Source of the DNA: Turicibacter sp.
GTDB lineage: Bacteria; Bacillota; Bacilli; MOL361; Turicibacteraceae
Reading direction: 5' to 3'
Length of the DNA: 15,348 nt
Assembly (NCBI GenBank): GCA_030531025.1
Contig: JAUMTV010000075.1
Coordinates: 1-15,348 of the forward strand
A program made the position numbers and the translations under genes. Shown one piece after another: positions 1 through 6,478 of this stretch. How positions within the stretch are numbered: position 1 is the first letter of the stretch; every line of letters starts with the position of its first letter. Below the pieces are notes generated by a model. That model did not search any database, had not been told where the DNA came from, and saw only the letters and a program-made list of their open reading frames with translations.

Positions 1-20
1 TAGAGTGTGGATAGCACTTT

Positions 21-146
21 ATGGAGGAGTTGGGTGTTGAAGCTAGATTAAATAAAAAGTTGAGGGTAATAGATTTCTCTTTAATATCATCAATGAAGCG
101 GGAAGAGCAACGTGTAAATAGCCATATTAAAATCAAAAAAAACTAA
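21..146 (+). other. Doubtful 41-codon ORF, possible tail or remnant of an upstream gene
   Basis: An ATG-started frame of 41 codons runs to a TAA only about 12 bases before a terminator stem-loop, which is where the 3' end of a real transcript would be expected. The frame is closed upstream by a TAG at 12-14, and the other two forward frames also close early, at about 40 and 51. The predicted product is basic and polar, ending in a lysine-rich tail (HIKIKKN), with no domain I recognise. AGGAGG-like bases lie inside the frame, not upstream of the ATG. It may be a short real gene, or the C-terminal remnant of a frame-disrupted gene whose body lies left of the window. Nothing supports a function. 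Confidence 0.2.
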
Positions 147-157
147 ATAAGAAGTTA

Positions 158-192
158 AAAAGGACATCGCAATTGGAATGTGATGTCCTTTT
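158..192. terminator. Bidirectional intrinsic terminator
   Basis: AAAAGGACATC at 158-168 pairs perfectly with GATGTCCTTTT at 182-192. The stem can extend slightly into the loop. A T-rich stretch follows on the plus strand. On the minus strand the stem is followed by TTTTT. It therefore sits at the 3' ends of both the leftward lipoprotein unit and whatever reads in from the left. Confidence 0.8.
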
Positions 193-277
193 CTTTCTTT
201 AATTATTGAGATGATGTCTTCAATCGCATCATTCTTTAATAGCATATGTTTAGTTATTAGCTTTTTATAAATTGAGA

Positions 278-661
278 TCAATTAGTTAAAATGAATTGGA
301 TGTCTCCTGAGGAATCTTCTTCGATAGAAATGTTATAAATAATTTTGTTATTTGCAGCGAAGTCTACATGAAATGTTTGACTAATTACTTCATGATTTTG
401 ATCAGTGATGACATGTAAGTTAAATTCGTTCGTTTCCATATTGAGAGTAATATTCTGACTAGGCTTTATCAAACTATTATCAGCATTAATAACATCACCA
501 GAACTCATTTTGTTATCAAATCCAATACTTTTAAAACTTTCATCACTATTATTAGTAATGATGAGGTTATACACATCAGTATTTTGAGCACATCCTCCAA
601 ATAAAATAGAGAGTAAAACGATTGAAAGTAAAGATATAGCGAATAACATTCTTTTTATCAT
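278..661 (-). CDS. Small predicted lipoprotein of unknown function
   Basis: The 127-residue product begins with a basic MIKR, a hydrophobic stretch (residues 5-21) and a lipobox-like L-F-G-G-C, with Cys24 the likely lipidated residue. The mature protein would be about 104 residues, anchored on the outer face of the membrane. The mature part is rich in Asn, Ser and Asp and reads as alternating beta-strand pattern (for example NLIITNNSDESF, EFNLHVITD, KIIYNISIEE), so a small beta-sandwich is plausible. An AGGAGA ribosome site lies at 669-674, eight bases before the ATG. It is the last gene of a leftward unit after the small HTH regulator and the DUF2975 gene, and it ends at the bidirectional terminator. 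I do not recognise the family. Confidence 0.75.
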   Translation of the reverse strand: MIKRMLFAISLLSIVLLSILFGGCAQNTDVYNLIITNNSDESFKSIGFDNKMSSGDVINADNSLIKPSQNITLNMETNEFNLHVITDQNHEVISQTFHVDFAANNKIIYNISIEEDSSGDIQFILTN

Positions 662-692
662 TTTTATATCTCCTTTTTTAATAAAGCCATTG

Positions 693-902
693 TTATTTGT
701 CGCTTCGATATTCTAAAAGGTCGCCAGGTTGACAATCAAGAACCTCACAAATTGCCTCGAGTGTCGAAAATCGAATAGCTTTTGCTTTATCGTTTTTTAA
801 AATAGATAAGTTAGCTGGTGTTACACCAACACGTTCAGATAATTCATTTAATGAAATTTTACGTTTGGCCATCATGATGTCTAAGTTTACATAAATCGGC
901 AT
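693..902 (-). CDS. Cro/C1-type small HTH regulator (YozG-like)
   Basis: A 69-residue protein made almost wholly of one helix-turn-helix domain. The segment MAKRKISLNELSERVGVTP (about residues 11-29) is the first helices, ANLSILKNDKAKAIRFSTL the recognition region, and EAICEVLDCQPGDLLEY the standard closing motif of the Cro/C1 (XRE) group. Small regulators of this kind (B. subtilis YozG) are typically found directly beside a DUF2975 membrane protein (YoaS), as here. The ribosome site AGGAGGG at 907-913 touches the stop codon of the upstream DUF2975 frame (912-914), so the two genes are normally translationally close. It probably represses or otherwise controls its own promoter at 1428-1457. 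Function beyond DNA binding is inferred. Confidence 0.9.
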   Translation of the reverse strand: MPIYVNLDIMMAKRKISLNELSERVGVTPANLSILKNDKAKAIRFSTLEAICEVLDCQPGDLLEYRSDK

Positions 903-911
903 AAGACCCTC

Positions 912-1393
912 CTAAATAGTGAGTTTTGTTTCTTCTTTTAATTTTAATTCTTCTTTATGAATAATGGTAGCTTGTTCAAAAATATAACTCATAAGAAGCG
1001 AGAATAGACCTAAGATAATCAAAATCAAGCTTTCAACTTTTATTGGAATACTACCTAATCAAACTGAATGATTGAAAGAGGGATAAGGTAACTACAAAGT
1101 GCAAGTAAAAATATTGGGTAAGCGGCTTTTTTAAAGGACTGTACATTTTCTTTTATAAATAGATGATCATCGAGTAGATTTTTTATGATTTGTTTAAGTT
1201 GATAAAGAGGATAGCGGATAGCAAAAACTAGAGGAATGGCTAAAATAGGTGTAAGAAAAGATTGAGATCCTGGTATAAAGGCTTGAGATTTTGAACCCAT
1301 GAGCTCAGGTAAAGCAAAAATAGCTATGACAATAATGAGCCATAAAATAGAATTAATGAGAAATAAGATCCATTTTAAAAACTCTTTGTTCAT
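912..1393 (-). pseudogene. DUF2975 membrane protein gene broken by a one-base frameshift (YoaS-like)
   Basis: The first frame runs from ATG at 1393 for 112 codons and stops at TAG 1057-1055 after ...LSIIQFD. Shifting by one base (the codon TTA on the minus strand at 1058-1056) reopens a frame that reads LGSIPIKVES, a membrane helix, then ...KEEETKLTI-like charged tail ending at TAG 914-912. The joined product would be about 160 residues with four membrane segments, the usual DUF2975 size. The charged middle segment LKQIIKNLLDDHLFIKENV and the terminal LTI match the family pattern, and the neighbouring intact paralogue also ends in ELTI. Loss of one T from a T run is the simplest cause; a sequencing error is possible. 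The first 112 residues alone would give a truncated membrane protein. It is the promoter-proximal gene of the leftward unit. Its ribosome site AGGAGG lies just upstream of 1393. Confidence 0.8.
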
Positions 1394-1427
1394 ACGATAA
1401 CCTCCTATTAATCGTTGTCTATAGTGT

Positions 1428-1457
1428 TATAGTACTATATGTTTTAATGATAATCAA
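1428..1457 (-). promoter_or_regulatory. Promoter with palindromic operator for the leftward regulator unit
   Basis: On the minus strand TTGATT (1457-1452) and TACTAT (1434-1429) are separated by 17 bases. The -10 box lies inside the perfect palindrome TATAGTACTATA (1428-1439), and an overlapping dyad CTATA-N4-TATAG occupies 1419-1432. A dyad on the -10 box is the usual place for a repressor site, and the small HTH protein encoded downstream is the obvious candidate. Binding is inferred. Confidence 0.55.
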
Positions 1458-1488
1458 TTTAAATTTATTGAAAAACAATAAAATAATA

Positions 1489-1517
1489 TTGATAAAAATG
1501 TATTAACATGATAATCT
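1489..1517 (+). promoter_or_regulatory. Possible promoter of the intact DUF2975 gene
   Basis: TTGATA (1489-1494) is followed after 17 bases by TAATCT (1512-1517) preceded by an extended -10 TG. An alternative is TTGAAA at 1468-1473 with GATAAA at 1491-1496. The region is very AT-rich, so chance matches are likely. Confidence 0.35.
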
Positions 1518-1548
1518 TTAATTAAATTAAGAAGTTTTGGAGGTTAGT

Positions 1549-1983
1549 ATGATGAAAAAATTATCTTTTAAACAAGGGTTGTATATTTTAGCATGGATTA
1601 CGTTTATTAGTTGTATGATTGTAGTTATTTTATTACCTCATATCGTTAGCTTGTATTTACCAAATCAAGTGTTTGAAATTGTTTTGTTTATATATTTAAC
1701 GCTTATTCCATTTTTCCCGCTTCTTTGGTCTGTCATTAAGATGAGTGCTATGTTAAAAGAAGATAAGCCTTTTTCGAATTTGAGTTTGGTTCAGTTAAAA
1801 CGAATCTCAATATGCGCTTTTATTGATTGTTTGTTATATATAGGAGGAGCACTTTATTTTAAACAGTTTATTTATGTATTGATGATTTTTGTAACATTGT
1901 TAGTTAGTTTAATTTCTGTTATTATTTCAGAACTTGTGAAAAATGGGATTGTTCTAAAAGAAGAAAATGAGTTAACGATTTGA
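1549..1983 (+). CDS. DUF2975 family membrane protein
   Basis: About 144 residues with four hydrophobic segments: near residues 9-30, 42-60, 86-104 and 106-127. The charged loop between segments two and three (KMSAMLKEDKPFSNLSLVQLKRI) and the end KEENELTI follow the DUF2975 pattern, like that of the broken gene on the other strand. The true start is ATG at 1549 or 1552, because the strong GGAGG at 1539-1543 lies 5 or 8 bases before them; a TTG further upstream would overlap this site. It is divergent from the regulator unit and has no HTH partner of its own, which is unusual for the family. Biochemical function is unknown. Confidence 0.8.
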   Translation: MMKKLSFKQGLYILAWITFISCMIVVILLPHIVSLYLPNQVFEIVLFIYLTLIPFFPLLWSVIKMSAMLKEDKPFSNLSLVQLKRISICAFIDCLLYIGGALYFKQFIYVLMIFVTLLVSLISVIISELVKNGIVLKEENELTI

Positions 1984-2151
1984 TGATGGAATTTTGGGTA
2001 ACTAAATGGAGATGAGAGAAATCATACTCGCTTGAACCTTATCAAATACAAAGTTTTATCTTTAAGATTAATCAGTAAACCATTTTTTTCTGTAATGAGT
2101 TTTAAAAAAAGGATGTTATGATTTTTGATTCAAGAAAAAGGAGGTTTTATT

Positions 2152-2319
2152 TTGGGCATTACAACACTCATTTTAATTTACTTTACACTAGGATTAATTG
2201 TTTTTATCCTGTCCGTGTTAAAAAAGAAAAAAATACTTATGATTATTTCAGGTAGTATTTGCCTCGCTCTTATCGCTTTTACACTCTTTTTAGTTTTCAT
2301 CTTAATACCAGCGATGTAG
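2152..2319 (+). CDS. Small two-helix membrane protein, unknown function
   Basis: Start is taken as TTG at 2152, because AAGGAGG (2138-2144) sits seven bases upstream; the longer frame from 2125 would contain this site. The 55-residue product consists of a hydrophobic segment (about 3-23), a KKKK turn that should face the cytoplasm, and a second hydrophobic segment (about 28-53). Both ends would then lie outside. There is no signal peptide, lipobox or recognisable motif. It lies between the DUF2975 gene and another small membrane protein on the same strand. It resembles the many uncharacterised small membrane proteins of Bacillota, and no function can be assigned. Confidence 0.6.
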   Translation: MGITTLILIYFTLGLIVFILSVLKKKKILMIISGSICLALIAFTLFLVFILIPAM

Positions 2320-2468
2320 AAATAGATTAACAAGTCTTGAAGTTAGGAACTATGATTCATTTGATGTTAATAATTGTCTGATTTTAGAACATATAATGCA
2401 TGAGTAAAAGCATTTATTTTTGGTTAATTTGGTGGACGATGCTAAAAAGATGGTGAGGGGGGAGTTAA

Positions 2469-2885
2469 ATGAAAGATATAGTCAATTATTGTTTGCAAAT
2501 TGTTTGGTTAGGAGTGACCATTGTAGGTTCTTTTATTATTGGTTTTATTATTATGATTGCTATTTTAGCTTTGATTACTGATCCTTTCGAACAAAATTGG
2601 GGAGAAAAAATTCCAACCACTTGTGAGCAAACTTATTATGTAGATGAAGGAGCAAGCTTTCATGGTGATGGTACTCGCTATCATGTGTATACATGTTCTT
2701 CACCTGAGGAGATGAAGCGATGGGTAGAGTGGAAGATGGGCCCAAATGCTTCTGTTGAGCTAATAATTAATGATTGGATGAAGGACTTAGAGGTTGATGA
2801 AGGAGATGAACTTGTCTTTGATCAAACATATCAGTACTTTAAACTGATCAAAAAAAAGAAAATCGAGCCTATCTCATTTGGATAG
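2469..2885 (+). CDS. Membrane-anchored protein with small extracytoplasmic domain, unknown
   Basis: The 138-residue product has one hydrophobic segment (about residues 12-37) near the N-terminus followed by a polar domain of about 100 residues. The N-terminus carries little charge, so topology is a guess; a domain outside the cell is favoured. Two cysteines in that domain (Cys52 and Cys76) could form a disulfide. A conserved-looking stretch is SPEEMKRWVEWKMGPNASVE. The strong ribosome site GGGGGGAG lies just before the ATG. A terminator follows at 2931-2969. I do not recognise the family. Confidence 0.7.
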   Translation: MKDIVNYCLQIVWLGVTIVGSFIIGFIIMIAILALITDPFEQNWGEKIPTTCEQTYYVDEGASFHGDGTRYHVYTCSSPEEMKRWVEWKMGPNASVELIINDWMKDLEVDEGDELVFDQTYQYFKLIKKKKIEPISFG

Positions 2886-2930
2886 AATCAGATCAAAAAT
2901 TGTATATCGTTGAATCGTTCATTTAATATC

Positions 2931-2969
2931 AAAAAAGCGATCCCTTATTTTATAGGGAACGCTTTTTTT
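2931..2969. terminator. Intrinsic terminator
   Basis: AAAAAAGCG-A-TCCCT (2931-2945) pairs with AGGGA-A-CGCTTTTTTT (2954-2969), with one A/A mismatch and an 8-base AT loop. The T run closes the small-membrane-protein group. The A run on the left arm would allow termination from the other strand too. Confidence 0.8.
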
Positions 2970-3009
2970 GTCAACAAAAGGAAGTAATTGTTGTGAAATT
3001 TTGGAATAA

Positions 3010-3037
3010 TTGATGAATTATCTAATAGGTGTATGAT
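3010..3037 (+). promoter_or_regulatory. Probable promoter of the mutM-dnaI operon
   Basis: TTGATG (3010-3015), a 16-base spacer, and TATGAT (3032-3037) lie about 40 bases ahead of the first gene, directly after a terminator. No other clear promoter or U-tailed terminator is seen until the end of dnaI, so this may drive all six genes. Confidence 0.55.
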
Positions 3038-3076
3038 AAAATGAAGTAAAAAGAAAGCGCAGTCGGGGTGAAGTTT

Positions 3077-4507
3077 ATGGAGGAGGGGCAAAACGTTAAA
3101 AAATTGATATATCGTTTAATTAAATTAGGGATTATAGTTGGGATTTCTGTCATATTTGGATGTGCTTTATATTATCAAAATCAGGTGATTTTGTATGATC
3201 AGCAGTTAAATGCATATATCAGCTATTTATATGATGACGTGTCGTCTAGTGAAGTCATTTCAGTATATCAACGCATGCTAAATGCTGATAGCTCTTATCG
3301 GGAACGAATTAAAAAAGATTTAGAGCCAGCACTTATTAGTCGGTATCAATATTATGCTAATTTGTATATGTTAAGAAAAATTGAATATCAACAATACGTG
3401 AACTATGAACAAAAGATTGAAACGTTATTTTTTTCAAGTGATAAAGTAATCGATAAAATGAATGAAGTTCAAAAATATTATGAATCAGAACAAGCCTATT
3501 TAAAAGGATTAGAGCTTCAAAATCAAGGATTGATTGAACAGGCAATAGAATCTTATCAAGAAGTCATGTTTAATGATGAACACTATTATGAACTTGCTAA
3601 AGAAAAAATCCATGAATGTATTCAAAGTATTAAAAATCAGTACTTAGAAGAAGCTTATTATTACTATGAAATGAAAGATTACATCGAAGCAATTAAACGG
3701 TTAGATTATTTAATGCAAACAGATAAAGATGAATCTATTAGTGCGCTAAAGTGGTATTATCAGTCTGAGTTTTATATGGAAGCGATGGATGTGATTGATC
3801 AATTCGTTGAGGAAGATGAACTGTCAGCAGCTATTTCATATTTAGAGGAGATTTCTGACTCACTTAGCACTCAATATGCCAAAACACTTGAGTTGAAAAA
3901 GGCAGAACTTAGCGTAAGAAAAATAAAGCGCCGCGATCAAGTGATGAGTCAATATGCTACTAAAATTGAAGTGAATTTAAATGAAGAAAGTAATGAACAA
4001 ATTATTACTTACAATAAGATTTCACTACAATCACCCACCTCTTTTAATCTAGCTTCTTTTGCTATTAATACATTTACAACAGTAAAAAATGAGGTGGTTG
4101 ATCGTGTAGAAGAAGAACAAGTCGAGCAACATATAAATGTTATGCCATTACTTGTTACAAATAAGGAATTAACTAGTGCTACCATGTCCATATTATTGGG
4201 ATATTATGATGAATCAGTTAATGAATTTGAGCAAGTTGACATTTACAATGGGAATCACTTATTATATTCTTTTGATATTGATTCGACACAAAAACAACAA
4301 AATAATGTGGGTGATCGAGTTATTGAGTGGGTAAAAATTGAGATTTTACCAGAACAAGTGAGTCAGTTATTAACTTATGTTCAACCAACTACTCAATTAA
4401 GCATTGTGTTTAGAGGACCTCAAAGAAGTGATTCTTTTGAGTTAGAAACAATGGAAAATGAACTATTAATCATGATGGCTGAAGTTTATCAGTCAATTAT
4501 TAAATAA
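3077..4507 (+). CDS. Membrane-anchored protein with helical (TPR-like) repeats, unknown function
   Basis: Start ATG 3077 is preferred over an earlier GTG because GGGGTGA (3065-3071) is well spaced from it; the product has 476 residues. An N-terminal basic segment (KKLIYRLIK) precedes one membrane helix (about 14-33), so the rest should lie outside the cell. The central part (about 130-260) is strongly helical with repeating aromatic and acidic patterns such as LIEQAIESYQEV, LEEAYYYYEMKDYIEAIKRL and DELSAAISYLEEI, typical of tetratricopeptide-type helix pairs. From about residue 300 to the end the pattern changes to beta-rich, as in a small sandwich domain. It is the first gene of the operon, 34 bases before mutM. 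The family is not recognised; a scaffold or cell-envelope role is only a guess. Confidence 0.75.
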   Translation: MEEGQNVKKLIYRLIKLGIIVGISVIFGCALYYQNQVILYDQQLNAYISYLYDDVSSSEVISVYQRMLNADSSYRERIKKDLEPALISRYQYYANLYMLRKIEYQQYVNYEQKIETLFFSSDKVIDKMNEVQKYYESEQAYLKGLELQNQGLIEQAIESYQEVMFNDEHYYELAKEKIHECIQSIKNQYLEEAYYYYEMKDYIEAIKRLDYLMQTDKDESISALKWYYQSEFYMEAMDVIDQFVEEDELSAAISYLEEISDSLSTQYAKTLELKKAELSVRKIKRRDQVMSQYATKIEVNLNEESNEQIITYNKISLQSPTSFNLASFAINTFTTVKNEVVDRVEEEQVEQHINVMPLLVTNKELTSATMSILLGYYDESVNEFEQVDIYNGNHLLYSFDIDSTQKQQNNVGDRVIEWVKIEILPEQVSQLLTYVQPTTQLSIVFRGPQRSDSFELETMENELLIMMAEVYQSIIK

Positions 4508-4541
4508 ACAACTAGATTAGACAAAAAGGAAGTTTGATAGT

Positions 4542-5372
4542 ATGCCAGAATTACCAGAAGTTGAAACGGTTAAAGAAGCACTAAACCAGAATATTAAAGG
4601 ACGAATCATTCAAGATATTGACCTACGTTATGAACCGATGATCAAAAATATGGATCCAGAGGAGTTCAAAAACAAGTTAAAAAACCAAACGATTCAAGAA
4701 GTCAGTCGTCGAGGAAAATATTTAGTTTTTCATTTTGATAATTATTATTTGCTTTCGCACCTTAGAATGGAAGGGAAATATTTTTATGCAGATGATGAGT
4801 TTGAGTTGAATCCACACATACATGTTATTTTTACATTAGATAACGGAAAACGATTATTATATCAAGACACACGAAAATTCGGAACGTATCATTTATATGA
4901 TAAAGAGATTGATTTAGAAACAACGATACCTCTTCAAGTGTTAGGATTAGAGCCGTTTTCTCAGGAGTTTACACCTGAATATGTTAAACAAAAGATTTAT
5001 AACAAAAAGAAGCCTATTAAATCATTATTACTCGATCAAACTGTTGTTTGTGGACTAGGAAATATTTATGTCGATGAAGTACTGTATCGTACAAGGCTAC
5101 ATCCATTAACTTCAAGTTCAGAATTGACAGACAAAGAGATTGAAGATGTGGTAAAATATACAGTAGAAGTTTTAGCTCGAGCGATCGAGTTAGGAGGGAC
5201 AACAATTCGTACCTTTACTTCATCACACGGTATTTTGGGAACGTTTCAAAATGAACTATTAGTTCATCAACGAAAAGGAGAACATTGTTATGAATGTCAG
5301 ACTCCTATTGAAAAAATTAAAGTTGGTGGGCGTGGAACTTATTTTTGCCCAACATGCCAGAAGTTGATATAG
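4542..5372 (+). CDS. mutM: Formamidopyrimidine-DNA glycosylase
   Basis: This enzyme removes 8-oxoguanine and formamidopyrimidines from DNA opposite cytosine and cuts the strand by beta,delta-elimination. The 276-residue protein starts MPELPEVE, giving the catalytic N-terminal Pro2 (after Met removal) and Glu3. Lys59 in RRGKYL corresponds to the conserved DNA-binding lysine. LSHLRMEGKY is the family motif at about residues 72-81. The C-terminal zinc finger has Cys249, Cys252, Cys269 and Cys272, with the essential Arg264 in GGRGTYFC. Length and all key residues are normal. A ribosome site AAGGAAG precedes the ATG. coaE begins 15 bases after the stop, the order usual in Bacillota. Confidence 0.97.
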   Translation: MPELPEVETVKEALNQNIKGRIIQDIDLRYEPMIKNMDPEEFKNKLKNQTIQEVSRRGKYLVFHFDNYYLLSHLRMEGKYFYADDEFELNPHIHVIFTLDNGKRLLYQDTRKFGTYHLYDKEIDLETTIPLQVLGLEPFSQEFTPEYVKQKIYNKKKPIKSLLLDQTVVCGLGNIYVDEVLYRTRLHPLTSSSELTDKEIEDVVKYTVEVLARAIELGGTTIRTFTSSHGILGTFQNELLVHQRKGEHCYECQTPIEKIKVGGRGTYFCPTCQKLI

Positions 5373-5387
5373 AAGGAGATGAAATAG

Positions 5388-6005
5388 ATGTTAACCATTG
5401 GATTAACCGGGGGAATTTCATCAGGAAAAAGTACGATCACTTCATGGTTTTTAGAAAAGGGGATTATTGTCTTAGATGCGGATCAAATAGTCAGACAACT
5501 TCAAAAGCCAGGAAGTCAGTTGCTTTATGATTTAGCGCACGAATTTGGACCATCTGTCATTTTAGAGAATGGAGAGTTGGCTCGTGATGTGTTAGGATCA
5601 ATTATTTTTCATGATGAAGCGGCAAAACAAAAATTAAATGCAATGATCCATCCACTAGTGAAACAAAAATTAGTCGAAGGCATTGAACAGGCGAAAGCTC
5701 GAGGGGAGCAACTAGTTGTTTTAGATGTCCCGCTAATGTTTGAAAGTGGATTTGAATCATTAGTCGATCGGACATTAGTTGTTTATGTCCCGCGTGAGAT
5801 TCAAGTGAAACGTTTAATGAAACGTGATCAAATTGATGAAAGTTATGCCTTAGCAAAAATTAATTCACAGATGTCACTTGAAAAGAAGCGAGATCTTGCG
5901 GATTATGTGCTAAATAATGAATATTCAATGCGTGAGTTACGAACTCAATTTGAGCAGATGTTTGAGATGCTTTGGGAGAAAGCTTGTCAAATGTCTTCGA
6001 GTTAG
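5388..6005 (+). CDS. coaE: Dephospho-CoA kinase
   Basis: It phosphorylates the 3' hydroxyl of dephospho-CoA with ATP, the last step of coenzyme A synthesis, in the cytoplasm. The 205-residue protein has the P-loop GGISSGKST at residues 8-16, the DADQIVRQL substrate-lid motif near 31-39, and DVPLMFESG at about 113-121, all typical of CoaE. The length is normal. AGAAGGAG just after the mutM stop is the ribosome site. It directly follows mutM, and the pairing is conserved in Bacillota. Confidence 0.97.
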   Translation: MLTIGLTGGISSGKSTITSWFLEKGIIVLDADQIVRQLQKPGSQLLYDLAHEFGPSVILENGELARDVLGSIIFHDEAAKQKLNAMIHPLVKQKLVEGIEQAKARGEQLVVLDVPLMFESGFESLVDRTLVVYVPREIQVKRLMKRDQIDESYALAKINSQMSLEKKRDLADYVLNNEYSMRELRTQFEQMFEMLWEKACQMSSS

Positions 6006-6047
6006 TCTTAAAATATAGTAATTGATGAGATATGGGAGGAATTAAGA

Positions 6048-6413
6048 ATGGGATTTATGGACATGTTTAAAACGCACTTTGAGTCGGGGGAAAGAGCGAC
6101 AGATGAAGCGTTATTAACACATTATTACAAAAATAATTATCAACAAACGAAATCTGCTTTATTAGAAGTAGCAAATGAGTTAGAATTCAAACTGGCTTTT
6201 GAAGATGATGCTCGTCAAGAATTAATGTTAAAACGTAAAGACTGTGAGGTCATCGTTACAATTGTTAAAATTAATCCGATTGAAACAACTGTTGATTTTA
6301 CAGTTAATACAGCTGGAATTATTAGCTTTGGAAAAGGGAAAAAAGTTATTCAATCTCTTTATCAAGCGTTAGATAAACGATTAATGTTTAAAGGTCTTGC
6401 CTTAAACCGATAA
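6048..6413 (+). CDS. Conserved-looking 121-residue cytoplasmic protein, unknown function
   Basis: The start ATG at 6048 follows a good GGGAGGA site. The protein has an acidic/basic N-terminal half predicted helical (ATDEALLTHYYKNNYQQTKSALLEVANELEF) and a beta-rich middle (CEVIVTIVKINPIETTVDFTVNT), ending in a basic helix (KVIQSLYQALDKRLMFKG). No membrane segment, signal peptide or cysteine motif is seen, so it is soluble. It sits between coaE and dnaB, where many Bacillota have nrdR, but it lacks the NrdR zinc ribbon and ATP-cone and is not that protein. I cannot name its family; the alpha/beta pattern suggests a small single-domain fold. It is separated from dnaB by a stem-loop. Confidence 0.75.
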   Translation: MGFMDMFKTHFESGERATDEALLTHYYKNNYQQTKSALLEVANELEFKLAFEDDARQELMLKRKDCEVIVTIVKINPIETTVDFTVNTAGIISFGKGKKVIQSLYQALDKRLMFKGLALNR

Positions 6414-6423
6414 TATAAGAAAC

Positions 6424-6452
6424 GAATCCCTATTTTTTTTGATAGGGATTTC
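6424..6452 (+). terminator. Stem-loop ahead of dnaB, weak terminator or processing site
   Basis: AATCCCTAT (6425-6433) pairs with ATAGGGATT (6442-6450) around a T-rich loop. No U run follows the stem; the eight Ts lie in the loop. It may be a partial terminator, an RNA stability element or an end-processing site that lowers expression of dnaB and dnaI relative to upstream genes. Confidence 0.45.
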
Positions 6453-6478
6453 ACATTTTAACAGAAGGAGTGTTTGTG

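Noticed and set aside
90..281. Minus-strand frame of 63 codons
   Set aside because: It runs through the terminator hairpin at 158-192, lacks a ribosome site and overlaps the end of the lipoprotein gene.
693..1393. Toxin-antitoxin pair (HTH regulator plus neighbour)
   Set aside because: The neighbour is a DUF2975 four-helix membrane protein, a known partner of YozG-type regulators, and no toxin motif is visible.
5345..5530. Plus-strand 61-codon frame with a Cys-rich look, at the mutM-coaE junction
   Set aside because: It is a shadow of the mutM zinc finger end and the coaE start in another frame.
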